DNA of 64,000 nucleotides from Bdellovibrionales bacterium (lineage in GTDB: Bacteria; Bdellovibrionota; Bdellovibrionia; Bdellovibrionales; UBA1609): the NCBI GenBank assembly GCA_020628165.1, contig JAHDFM010000016.1, positions 18,542 to 82,541 on the forward strand. Reading direction: 5' to 3'. A program made the position numbers and the translations under genes. The stretch's first letter is position 1. Each line of letters starts with the position of its first letter. Of the stretch, positions 43,047-51,578 are shown piece by piece. The notes beneath the pieces were generated by a model. That model made no database searches and was not told the origin of the DNA. It saw only the letters and a program-made list of their open reading frames with translations.

Positions 43047-43794
43047 TGTGGTTACGTCTCAAGAAAATTATTTTTTAATTAGTAAAAAAAACAGTAACAG
43101 AATTTATCATAAAACATTAGCAATTAGCCATGGCAGTGGAGGTCTCTCTTTGTCTGAGGTCAAGATTGCCGATTTTTTCTTGGAAAAAGGCTTTGAAATC
43201 CAACTGTTTGATCACTTTACGCCGCTCCGTATTAGCAAGTTGAATTGGGGACATACAAATGAGCTTTTGGATACATACAGTACTACATTGCTAGAGCTTA
43301 TTGAAACGATGGAGTCACTTCAATGTGTGAGCAAGTATCATCTTGGCTTTAGTCTTGGAGGGTATCTAGGGATTAATAATTCTCATTTATTTAAGGGGGT
43401 GTTTTGTTGTTATCCTGGGGTCTTACCTTTCATAAAAAAACGTATTGTTGAAAATCGAGAAAAAATATACATATTTGAGGGTAGCGAAGATTCGTGGACT
43501 AAATTTCCAAATGAACTTAAAAGCTTAATTTCTAAAAGAAACTTATTAACTATTGACGGTGCTCACCATAGTTTTATGAGCTTTAATAAAGATAAAGATT
43601 GCCAAGTCTATAGTTACGAATTTGATGATCTCTTGACAGATAGGAATACTTTGGCTCAAATTCAACTAAACCACTTATCCATTGCAAAGTTTGGAACTTT
43701 TAAAAAGGTTACTAGTAAAAACAAAACTCATCATGCTGGAATGAACATAGTGTTAAATAAAATTCTTAAAGAGATAGAAAAAAATGAACAATAA
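43012..43794 (+). CDS. Alpha/beta hydrolase (dienelactone-hydrolase-like)
   Basis: The 260-residue protein has the early ISHGSGGLSLSEVKIADFFL oxyanion-type stretch, the nucleophile elbow LGFSLGGYLGINN (G-x-S-x-G), an Asp-containing FEGSEDSWTKF and a late His in DGAHHSFMSF. A complete Ser-Asp-His triad is therefore visible. It may hydrolyse an ester or act as a thioesterase releasing a product. With the ATG at 43012 it overlaps the divergent gene by 35 bases. GTG 43048 avoids that and is a plausible start. Its stop overlaps the next ATG. Confidence 0.75.
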   Translation: MFSKSTFTSSNIVVTSQENYFLISKKNSNRIYHKTLAISHGSGGLSLSEVKIADFFLEKGFEIQLFDHFTPLRISKLNWGHTNELLDTYSTTLLELIETMESLQCVSKYHLGFSLGGYLGINNSHLFKGVFCCYPGVLPFIKKRIVENREKIYIFEGSEDSWTKFPNELKSLISKRNLLTIDGAHHSFMSFNKDKDCQVYSYEFDDLLTDRNTLAQIQLNHLSIAKFGTFKKVTSKNKTHHAGMNIVLNKILKEIEKNEQ

Positions 43795-44428
43795 GTTTAT
43801 AGCAATGCAGAGACTAGCAATGATGGGCGATTGGCTTAAATTAAATAGCTTCGATAATAAGACAATGATTAAAGAGATAAGTCGCTATAAAAGTGAATGG
43901 AAAAGGTACAATCCAAGAAAACCAAACAATAGGTTTGGACTTAGTATAACAAGTTTAGATGGTGACCTAAGTGGAAAACCAGATCTTGATAGTTTGTATG
44001 AATTTAATAGAGAAAATGGAACAAATTATGATAATCAGTCTTTTAAAAAAACAACCATAGTCTATCAAAACTCTTTATCTTTAAGGTCTGCCATTAAGCC
44101 ATACATGCCTTGGTTGGGGCGGTCTCATTTTATAAAGCTAAATGCTGGCGGCTATTTCCCTGAGCATTATGACATACATAAAACGAAATTTGATAAAGAT
44201 GAAATTAGATTAATTGGTTTTGTTAACAATACATCGTCTAATCATTTCAAATTCTGTTATGAAGATAAGTTGATAACAAATTATTCTGATGGTGATTTGT
44301 TTTATTTTAATGCTAATAAGAGGCACTCTGTTTTTGCTACCGACAATGAAGTTATATTGCTGGTTGTTACTTTGAAGTTCGATGAAAATCTTTTTGAAAC
44401 TATAATCAACAATTATGATTGTAAATAA
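43784..44428 (+). CDS. Putative 2OG-Fe(II) oxygenase-like cupin protein D
   Basis: The 214-residue protein has SHFIKLNAGGYFPEHYDIHK (H-x-D), LIGFVNNTSSNHFKFCYE, and a distal His in YFNANKRHSVFATDNE. This is the aspartyl/asparaginyl-hydroxylase-like order, though the final Arg is not clear. The N-terminal half is helical and lysine-rich. It overlaps the hydrolase by 11 bases, and the ATP-grasp gene follows one base later, so the three form a plus-strand operon. Confidence 0.58.
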   Translation: MNNKFIAMQRLAMMGDWLKLNSFDNKTMIKEISRYKSEWKRYNPRKPNNRFGLSITSLDGDLSGKPDLDSLYEFNRENGTNYDNQSFKKTTIVYQNSLSLRSAIKPYMPWLGRSHFIKLNAGGYFPEHYDIHKTKFDKDEIRLIGFVNNTSSNHFKFCYEDKLITNYSDGDLFYFNANKRHSVFATDNEVILLVVTLKFDENLFETIINNYDCK

Positions 44429-44429
44429 T

Positions 44430-45713
44430 ATGAAAATTGTAGTTATTTCTCATGAAAGGTCACTCAATAAAGCTGAAACAATAATTAATAATTTACATAT
44501 ATCTAATGAAATTTTTCTAGTAGTTGAACAAAAAATTTCTGCACATAAAACATATGCAAATAAATGTCATCAAATTATAGAGGCTCCAAGCTTTGATGTT
44601 GAAATAATTAAGAGTAAAATTTCACATTGTGACAAGGTGTTCTGTGTTAGTGAGAATTTAATACCTGTTCAAAGTGAGCTTGAAAAATATTTTGGTATTT
44701 CGAATATTTCTAATTTGGCGTCTAAAGTTCTCTCAAATAAATTTGAACTTCACAAATTTTGTATGTCTAATCAATTAGAGAATTTTTGCCCGAAAACAAT
44801 CATTCCATGTTCTGAAGAAATGTTAGATGTGTTCAGTGGCAAAGTTATTGTAAAGCCAGATATAGGGACCGGCAGTAATCGTTTTTTGCCTAATAAGTTT
44901 TGTGATCTGGAATATAAAGTATGGGATTCAGCCAGAGACTTAATTAGCTTCTTAAAAAAATTAGATCTTGCAGATTTATTTTTTCAGATAAATAAAGAAT
45001 CTATAAAAATAAATAGATTTAATTATAAGCCTTGTAAAATGCTAGTTCAGAGTTTCATTACAAATGATGTACCTGTTTATGCCCCTTGTGGTCTTTATAA
45101 AAATGGTGTAGCAAAAATTTCATTTTTTGTGAAAACTAATCCAGCGTTGGTAAACTATTCGAAAGGTATGGCAGATGTAGGCAATAAAGAGGTCTATTCT
45201 GTACCTGTTCATGAAGTGCCTCAGGAAATTTTGAGCAAATCCAAAGTGTTCATAGAGAAACTTTTGACGAGTTTAAATGTTAAAGAAATTTTTTTTTCTG
45301 GCCCTGATATTTATCCTTCAAAAGGGTCATTTTATGCTATTGATTTTAATCCTAGGCCTGGACACTTTTTTAATTTGATTGATAAAATTAATAATGGTTC
45401 GGTATTTGAATCCACTTGGTCTGGCAAGCGAGCTGATATTTTTAAGAATTTGCATTGGAAGGCTATTAAAGTAGATCAAACTGATGTCACAAGTTTAAAT
45501 TGGATTCAAAGGTACATTTCATGCATTCCACCAGAGGCCAGAAACTTTAAAGTAGGAGACTCTCTACCAAGGTATCCTACATTACAGTCTAATCCACGTG
45601 CTATACAACTTATGGTTAGTGGTGACTCGGACCTTGATATTCGTAATAAGCTTGATCAAATTAGTAATGAAATAAACTTTGAACTGAACTCATCAAGCAT
45701 ATCAATAACATAG
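44430..45713 (+). CDS. ATP-grasp ligase
   Basis: ATG 44430 (MKIVVISHERSLNKAETIIN, 427 aa) is preferred over 44415, which overlaps the previous gene. The protein has an N-terminal Rossmann-like preATP domain, the ATP-binding KVIVKPDIGTGSNRFLPNK near residue 145, and the metal-binding FYAIDFNPRPGHFFNLID near residue 310, hallmarks of ATP-grasp. These enzymes make amide, peptide or ester bonds through an acyl phosphate. It could join the unusual amino acid to another molecule. The closest general type is carboxylate-amine ligase. Confidence 0.8.
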   Translation: MKIVVISHERSLNKAETIINNLHISNEIFLVVEQKISAHKTYANKCHQIIEAPSFDVEIIKSKISHCDKVFCVSENLIPVQSELEKYFGISNISNLASKVLSNKFELHKFCMSNQLENFCPKTIIPCSEEMLDVFSGKVIVKPDIGTGSNRFLPNKFCDLEYKVWDSARDLISFLKKLDLADLFFQINKESIKINRFNYKPCKMLVQSFITNDVPVYAPCGLYKNGVAKISFFVKTNPALVNYSKGMADVGNKEVYSVPVHEVPQEILSKSKVFIEKLLTSLNVKEIFFSGPDIYPSKGSFYAIDFNPRPGHFFNLIDKINNGSVFESTWSGKRADIFKNLHWKAIKVDQTDVTSLNWIQRYISCIPPEARNFKVGDSLPRYPTLQSNPRAIQLMVSGDSDLDIRNKLDQISNEINFELNSSSISIT

Positions 45714-45794
45714 AGCCAATGAACTATATCTTTGTATGATTGTTAATAGTTTACTTGAACTTAATACCTTGAATCACTCAACGTGCATGAGTTT

Positions 45795-45823
45795 TTGACA
45801 CTAAATATAAATATTGGTTTTAA
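45795..45823 (+). promoter_or_regulatory. Candidate promoter before the 453-aa gene
   Basis: A perfect TTGACA (45795-45800) is followed after 17 bases by TTTTAA, a poor -10. It lies in the 159-base gap before 45873, the largest plus-strand gap in the island, so a transcript start here is reasonable but weakly supported. Confidence 0.3.
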
Positions 45824-45872
45824 GAGGTTTTAAGCAATTGATTTTAACAGTGTTATTCAATATGTATTTAAT

Positions 45873-47234
45873 ATGGGGATTAATTACAAAACTTCGGCTT
45901 CTTTTCACTGTGTCAACGATTTTAATTATCAAACACGAGGGGCCAACTATTTTGCATATAATATAGCTGAATACTGGGTTCTTGAATTTAGGCATTTGGG
46001 TATCAGGTCAGATGCTCACTCTAGTTGGCATGAGGCATTTAAAAGCGCACTGGATTGTGGAAGTCAGTGGGCTATTTTTTATCGACCAGGAAATCAATTT
46101 TATTTCAAATCAGAATTTTTGAACCACCTTTCGGATTACCTTTTAGAGGACACAATGTGTTTAGGGCATATTCTCGATAAAGAGAATGAGTACCTTGAGC
46201 TCCATCCACAATGTTTTGTATTGAATATGGACCTATACAAGAAGATAGGTCGACCAAATTATGAAAATCATCGTGTCATTGATAATTTACAAAAATATCA
46301 AAGAAGCACGGAGAATTTTCATGATAATTACACTCCTATGTGGATCAAAAAAGATTCCGGTCAAATTTCAAGTTATACTACTTTTGGTAGTGAGATTATT
46401 TCACGGGCCTTGTGTGAAGGGTATAACGTTGTCCCATTCAATGAGACATTAAGAAATGCAAAGATTTTTTTGTATGATGGTGATGACTTTTTAGATACTT
46501 TTTCTAAATTTAAGAAAATAAGTGATCATGCAGCTAGAGGTTACTATGGAGTGAATACAGAACGATTATTGAAAGACCCATTTCCGGATAAAAAATTAGA
46601 GACTCTTTATATACCCCCAAGTGGGCTTTTACCATTTAAGCTTTTCAGAGAAAAAGGTTATTTGAGTCGAAAAAAAGGAGATCATGTTACCTCGAGATTA
46701 ACGTTATATGATATTTCTGAACCAGCACTCGATATTTACAGAAATTTGCTGTCAAACTGGAGTGGTGAAAATTACCCAGATTATTTACAGCACATCAACA
46801 AAAATTATAGTATTAAAGAAAAAGGGCGACTTGATAAGGAGTGGCACAGTTTCTTGAACTTATTTGGTGGCGAATCGAATTGGTTAAACTGGTTTCATGA
46901 CTTCAAATATAATTGCGAGTTTAAATTTAGAGATATTAATATACTAAGTCGAGATGTCTATAATCGTCTATTCTTAACTAAGCCAGAGGTTGGAGTTAAC
47001 ATTATGTGGTTGAGTAATATTTTTCATTACATGCCAACTCATCTCTACTATTCTAACGAACAATTGATGAATCACCTTAATAAATTTATGAAATTCCTAA
47101 AGCTCAATCACCCAGATTGGGTTGTGCGCTATAATACTACAGAAAAAGGAACTGCTGATGTTGGTGAGTATTATGATAAAGTGACTAGTTACAAAGACCT
47201 AACACCAGCAAAATTCCCATGGAGTTCAAACTGA
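45873..47234 (+). CDS. Unknown protein, possible glycosyltransferase-like fold
   Basis: The 453-residue protein matches no family I can name. The first half has alternating strand/helix segments such as YNIAEYWVLEFRHLGIRSDA, CGSQWAIFYRPGNQFYFKSE and ELHPQCFVLNMDLYKKIGRP. That arrangement is weakly reminiscent of nucleotide-sugar transferases. The second half is rich in Trp, Tyr and Asn. There is no signal peptide or membrane helix. It precedes a cupin oxygenase gene by one base and the double radical SAM gene, so it belongs to that operon. Confidence 0.5.
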   Translation: MGINYKTSASFHCVNDFNYQTRGANYFAYNIAEYWVLEFRHLGIRSDAHSSWHEAFKSALDCGSQWAIFYRPGNQFYFKSEFLNHLSDYLLEDTMCLGHILDKENEYLELHPQCFVLNMDLYKKIGRPNYENHRVIDNLQKYQRSTENFHDNYTPMWIKKDSGQISSYTTFGSEIISRALCEGYNVVPFNETLRNAKIFLYDGDDFLDTFSKFKKISDHAARGYYGVNTERLLKDPFPDKKLETLYIPPSGLLPFKLFREKGYLSRKKGDHVTSRLTLYDISEPALDIYRNLLSNWSGENYPDYLQHINKNYSIKEKGRLDKEWHSFLNLFGGESNWLNWFHDFKYNCEFKFRDINILSRDVYNRLFLTKPEVGVNIMWLSNIFHYMPTHLYYSNEQLMNHLNKFMKFLKLNHPDWVVRYNTTEKGTADVGEYYDKVTSYKDLTPAKFPWSSN

Positions 47235-47235
47235 C

Positions 47236-47961
47236 ATGCAGCTAGAACACCAGAATTATCTTTTAAAAAAATACGAAGCTCACCTTCAGCAATTAATAAG
47301 TGATAAGACTAAAAGGTTTATGAAAGCAAATTGGTTTTCTGACAATAGCATCAATGATCAGTCTGTTAGTAAAAAAGATATAAAAGCGATACGAGATCGA
47401 AGCTCTATCAAATTAAAAATCAATTTTAATGAAAATAAAATGCTTTCAGAGGCAAAAAAAATACAACATTTATTTGTGAATCATCGAAAAGACCCTAGTT
47501 ATGGTTGGAAATCAATTTGTCTTCACGGAATGTCTTTTAAGCAAACAGAAAACTTTAAAGAGTATGGCTACGAAGAGCGGCCTGTAGAAAAGTTTCATTG
47601 GACCGAGATTTCTACATTGTGTCCTTACACCACTTATTTTTTTAAAAATCTTTTTCCATACTCACATTATTTTAGAGTAAGATATATGATGCTCGAGCCA
47701 GGCGGGTTTATATCACCGCACAATGACCTTGGTGGAGAGCGAGGATTTGCAGCTATTAATATGAGCTTAAACCAGCCTGATGGCTGTTTTATGATTATGG
47801 AAAATTTTGGCATAGTCCCGTGGCAGCCAGGAGAAGCACGCTTATTAGATATTGGTTTAAATCATTCTGTTGTGAATTTTTCGGACGAAAATAGGTATCA
47901 TATCATTGTCCACGGGTATGCAGATGAGACCAAGAAACAAGACTACTCGGCGGTTTTATAA
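47236..47961 (+). CDS. Aspartyl/asparaginyl beta-hydroxylase-like oxygenase (cupin protein E)
   Basis: This 241-residue protein is the clearest member of the set: YMMLEPGGFISPHNDLGGER (H-x-D), AAINMSLNQPDGCFMIMENF, GEARLLDIGLNHSVVNFSDE with the distal His, and RYHIIVHG with the 2-oxoglutarate-binding Arg. The core matches Asp/Asn beta-hydroxylases. A ~100-residue lysine-rich N-terminal part precedes it. It is transcribed with the 453-aa protein upstream (one-base gap) and the double radical SAM gene downstream. Confidence 0.75.
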   Translation: MQLEHQNYLLKKYEAHLQQLISDKTKRFMKANWFSDNSINDQSVSKKDIKAIRDRSSIKLKINFNENKMLSEAKKIQHLFVNHRKDPSYGWKSICLHGMSFKQTENFKEYGYEERPVEKFHWTEISTLCPYTTYFFKNLFPYSHYFRVRYMMLEPGGFISPHNDLGGERGFAAINMSLNQPDGCFMIMENFGIVPWQPGEARLLDIGLNHSVVNFSDENRYHIIVHGYADETKKQDYSAVL

Positions 47962-47965
47962 AAAA

Positions 47966-50536
47966 ATGGACTTTAGATCACAATCTTCCTCACTTTGTAT
48001 TCACCCATTTGCTAGCTTAACAGTGCATGCAACTGGTCACGTAACTCGATGTATGATGAGTGAAGAAAGCATGGGAAAGGTGAGTGGTGCTGAGGGGAGC
48101 CTACCCCACCAGCTTTTTCAAAATGAAAAAATGTCGTCTTTAAGAAAAAAAATGCTCACCTCACAGTGGGATGGAAATTGTCGGAGTTGTATACGTAAAG
48201 AAAATGATGGAATCACTTCCAAGCGACAACATTGGCAAAATATCAATGCTACGAAAGATCTGTGGAATAAGTCAGATATTTTTAACCCAGAGGGTAGTGA
48301 ACATGTTTATTTTTTAAATATTGCTTTTAATAATTATTGTAATTTTAAGTGTAGGATGTGCAGCTCTGCTTATAGCAGTAAATGGGTTCAAGATGAAAAA
48401 CTCTTGAAGCAAAAAGGTCTGAGAGGTGGCTCGGGGACCTGGTCGGATAAAAAAGCTGTTTTACTTGGTGAATCTATGCGTTCACTCGATGATAAGGTGA
48501 TAGAAAATATAGTTTCCACACTAAGGCATGTGAGAAAGATAGATGTTGTTGGTGGTGAACCCTTTTTTAGTAAGGATTTTTTATACTTTAATAGGCTAAT
48601 GAATGAAAAGAAATACGGTTCATCTGCTCGCATAGCGGTCACCACTAATGGGAGTATTTTTAATCAAGACTATTTGCAAAGCTTACTTTTATATAAAGAA
48701 GTAGAAATAAACATATCTGTTGATGGTATTAATAAATTATTTAATTACATTCGTGCAGGCAAAGCAATCACATGGGAAGAGTTCAATCAAAATATCGATC
48801 GAATTATAGCCTTTTGTGAATATGTTAATTCAAATTATGCCGGCAAAAAATGGAAGGTGAACTTAAATTCTGCCTTTCAAATATACAACGCTCTAGATTT
48901 TTATAATTTTATTGACTGGGTTGAAGAAAAATTTTCTTGGAAAAATAAAAAAATTGAGTTCAGTAGTAAATTGCGTAACAGCTTTGAGAAACGTGTTTTG
49001 ATGACTCCGTCTCATTTAAGTGTCAAGGCTGCGCCTACTGGTATCTTAAAAAAATCATTATCTATAATAAAGTATACGCTTCAAGAAAAACCTTATCTTG
49101 CTGACATAAGAGAGTTTGATTATATTAAGGATATAGTTAAAGTCTTAGAGAGATCTTTAAGACTTAATAATGATAAAGAAAAGAAATGGCATATATTTAA
49201 TGCATACACAAATGCCTTAGATGATATTAGAAATCAAAGTTATGAAGATTCACTCGAAAGTTCATTAGTCGATGAAATTAATAATTACAAGCTGAGCTCT
49301 ATAAAAGATAAAAATGAAAAGTTTCTTGAAACTAAAACTAAATGGGGTGCTGAATTTTGTCCAATGCCATGGGAGGCATTAAGTATCACTGCCCAAGGAA
49401 AAGTAAAGCCTTGCTGTCAAATGAGAGGTAATTTTGAATCTCTTCATGATTCAGATATATCTAACATTTATAACTCTAAAACGATTTCTAAGGTTCGTAA
49501 AGAATTTATCATTGAAAATAAACCGGAAGCTTGCTCTTCGTGCTGGGAGAGAGAGGAACAAATTGGTCACTCTCGTAGAAAATGGTTTTATGGAAAATTT
49601 AAAGATAATATAAAAAATGGAATTGAATATTCTGATGTTATTTTAAAAAAGCCACAATGGTTGCAGATGGATATTAACTTGTCCAACAGATGTAATTTAA
49701 AATGCAGAATGTGTGGCGTGTGGGGCTCACATAAATGGATTGAAGATGAAAAAAGGTTAGCACAAGATGGTAATCCATTTAAGCGAGAGATGAACCCTAG
49801 CCATTTAGCTCTAAAGGAATTAACACTTGAAAAGTTAGAGTCATTACTGCCTCATATGCAGAAAGTAAAAAGAATTGATTTTAAAGGCGGAGAGCCTATG
49901 CTCGCCAAAAATCACATTCCTTTTTTAGAAATGTTAATTGATAGAAAAATTAATGAAAACGTCATTCTGCACTACACGACAAATGGCACGGTTATTAATC
50001 AAAAAATTCTGAAAGTACTGAGTCAATTTAAGCAAGTAGAGCTTGTATTTTCTATTGAGGGCACTGACCCTTTGTATACTTACATTCGAGGTGATGGACA
50101 GTACACAACGAAGGATCTTATCAAAAACCTAACAGTTTATGACCAATTAGATAACATCAAAATTATGACAAATGTAAGTATGCAAGCTTATAATTTACCG
50201 AATTTGTTAGAGCTTTATAATTTCTTACACTCTTTGCCTCTTAAGAACTATTCACCCAAGAAGTCTTTTCAATGCATCGTCAATTCTCCAAAATATTTAA
50301 GTCCTTTTATTTGGCCTCTTGAAATTAGAAACAAGTATGCACAGCAACTAGAGAGAATTGGTGAGTTTAAAACCTTTGCCCAGCAGTTGCAGACAAAGCC
50401 ATTTGAACCAAAGCACTACAGCCAGTTTTTACAATTTACTAAAAAATTAGACGATATCAGATCTGAGAATTACTTTTCTATTTATCCAGAGTTGCTCACC
50501 TATGATGACAAACATTTTGAAGGCCTATCATTATGA
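47966..50536 (+). CDS. Tandem double twitch/radical SAM protein
   Basis: The track starts at 47906. ATG 47966 (MDFRSQSSSLCIHPFASLTV, 856 aa) matches the paralogues' start and does not overlap the previous gene. Two complete modules lie head to tail. Module 1 has CIHPFASLTVHATGHVTRCM and the cluster motif FNNYCNFKCRMCSSAY. Module 2, from about residue 470, has FCPMPWEALSITAQGKVKPC and SNRCNLKCRMCGVWGSHKWI. Each has its own GGEP-type stretch (VVGGEPFFSKDF, FKGGEPMLAKNH) and a C-terminal LDDIR motif. Two intact radical SAM sites in one chain are unusual. It overlaps the next gene by 4 bases. Confidence 0.87.
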   Translation: MDFRSQSSSLCIHPFASLTVHATGHVTRCMMSEESMGKVSGAEGSLPHQLFQNEKMSSLRKKMLTSQWDGNCRSCIRKENDGITSKRQHWQNINATKDLWNKSDIFNPEGSEHVYFLNIAFNNYCNFKCRMCSSAYSSKWVQDEKLLKQKGLRGGSGTWSDKKAVLLGESMRSLDDKVIENIVSTLRHVRKIDVVGGEPFFSKDFLYFNRLMNEKKYGSSARIAVTTNGSIFNQDYLQSLLLYKEVEINISVDGINKLFNYIRAGKAITWEEFNQNIDRIIAFCEYVNSNYAGKKWKVNLNSAFQIYNALDFYNFIDWVEEKFSWKNKKIEFSSKLRNSFEKRVLMTPSHLSVKAAPTGILKKSLSIIKYTLQEKPYLADIREFDYIKDIVKVLERSLRLNNDKEKKWHIFNAYTNALDDIRNQSYEDSLESSLVDEINNYKLSSIKDKNEKFLETKTKWGAEFCPMPWEALSITAQGKVKPCCQMRGNFESLHDSDISNIYNSKTISKVRKEFIIENKPEACSSCWEREEQIGHSRRKWFYGKFKDNIKNGIEYSDVILKKPQWLQMDINLSNRCNLKCRMCGVWGSHKWIEDEKRLAQDGNPFKREMNPSHLALKELTLEKLESLLPHMQKVKRIDFKGGEPMLAKNHIPFLEMLIDRKINENVILHYTTNGTVINQKILKVLSQFKQVELVFSIEGTDPLYTYIRGDGQYTTKDLIKNLTVYDQLDNIKIMTNVSMQAYNLPNLLELYNFLHSLPLKNYSPKKSFQCIVNSPKYLSPFIWPLEIRNKYAQQLERIGEFKTFAQQLQTKPFEPKHYSQFLQFTKKLDDIRSENYFSIYPELLTYDDKHFEGLSL

Positions 50537-51237
50537 TTATCGGGGTTGAAGATAATTATGCACCTAAGGACAAAGTTTTTAGAGTAGAGTGGAACCTAGG
50601 TAAAAGGTGTAACTTTGACTGTTCTTACTGTTCGCCTTCAATACATGATAAAAAATCAGAGCATATTGATCTTGAGTTATTTAAGAAAACAAGTCGAAAA
50701 TTGGTGGAACACTCAAAGCAATTAAATAAAAAAATTAAGGTGAGCTTAACTGGGGGAGAACCATATCTACATCCAAAGTTCATTGATATGATTACTTATC
50801 TCAAGAAAATAGGTTTTTATCGGGTGTCTGTAACTAGCAATGCGAGTGTTCCTTTATCCCTTTACTCCAAAAGCTTGCAATATGTTGATTATTTGATTTT
50901 ATCTTTACATTTCGAGTTCATCAAAGTGGATAAGATTGTGGAAAAGATTATTAAAATTAAAAAAGCGTGTACAAATGGTCAAGGTTTTCATGTTCATCTA
51001 ATGGCACTGCCTGGAAAAACACATTATTTAGAAAGGATTAAACTGCAGCTTGCTCAAAACAATATTTCATATGTTGTTAGAAGAATTAGACCACAATTTG
51101 ACAGAGAAGGTTTATACAATATGCCTTTTACAAGTGGCCAAGAGGGCGATCATAAGCCTAATTATGATCTCATTAAGAAAAAAAATATGACATATTACAG
51201 TCGTGCTGACTTAAACTATTTAGGGGTTATTAAGTGA
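50533..51237 (+). CDS. Radical SAM core protein (split partner)
   Basis: The 234-residue protein contains only a radical SAM core: WNLGKRCNFDCSYCSPSIHD with CxxxCxxC near residue 26, SLTGGEPYLHPKFIDMITYL, and VTSNASVPLSLYSKSLQYVD. It ends after the barrel without further cysteine clusters. The next ORF, starting inside its stop, supplies a cysteine-rich region that usually follows this kind of core in one polypeptide. The pair probably acts as a two-chain enzyme. It overlaps the double radical SAM gene by 4 bases. Confidence 0.83.
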   Translation: MIIGVEDNYAPKDKVFRVEWNLGKRCNFDCSYCSPSIHDKKSEHIDLELFKKTSRKLVEHSKQLNKKIKVSLTGGEPYLHPKFIDMITYLKKIGFYRVSVTSNASVPLSLYSKSLQYVDYLILSLHFEFIKVDKIVEKIIKIKKACTNGQGFHVHLMALPGKTHYLERIKLQLAQNNISYVVRRIRPQFDREGLYNMPFTSGQEGDHKPNYDLIKKKNMTYYSRADLNYLGVIK

Positions 51238-51578
51238 GTTCATCTTCGTTTAAAAATATAATTATACATGAAGAAATAGATGGGCAAGTTAAGTCCTACG
51301 AAAGCAATGTAAATGATTTATTAATGCAAGAAAAAAATCAATTCACAGGTTTTGAATGTTGGGCAGGGGTTCAAAATATTACGATAGACAATAAGGGTGA
51401 TGTTTACAGGGCTATTTGTAAGCAGGGAAACAAGCTAGGTAATATAGAAACAGGTTTTACCTTGCCTGGTGAAACAATCATTTGCCAAAAGAAGTTTTGC
51501 AATTGTGCTGCAGACATTCAACTGACCAAACAAAAAGTCGGGGCACCCAAAGTAACCCGCACTGTGACAGGCAATTAA
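51234..51578 (+). CDS. SPASM-like auxiliary cluster protein (split partner)
   Basis: The 114-residue protein starts at GTG 51234, overlapping the previous TGA by 4 bases. Its C-terminal half has a cysteine set typical of an auxiliary Fe-S domain: FECWAGVQNITIDNKGDVYR, AICKQGNKLGNI, and IICQKKFCNCAADIQ. In comparable proteins I recall, this domain is continuous with the radical SAM core. Here it is a separate, translationally coupled chain. It ends 4 bases inside the convergent twitch radical SAM gene. Confidence 0.72.
   Translation: MSSSSFKNIIIHEEIDGQVKSYESNVNDLLMQEKNQFTGFECWAGVQNITIDNKGDVYRAICKQGNKLGNIETGFTLPGETIICQKKFCNCAADIQLTKQKVGAPKVTRTVTGN

Noticed and set aside
45714-45872. Possible RiPP precursor peptide in the 159-base gap
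   Set aside because: I looked for a short plus-strand ORF with a ribosome binding site here and found none convincing; only a promoter-like TTGACA is visible.
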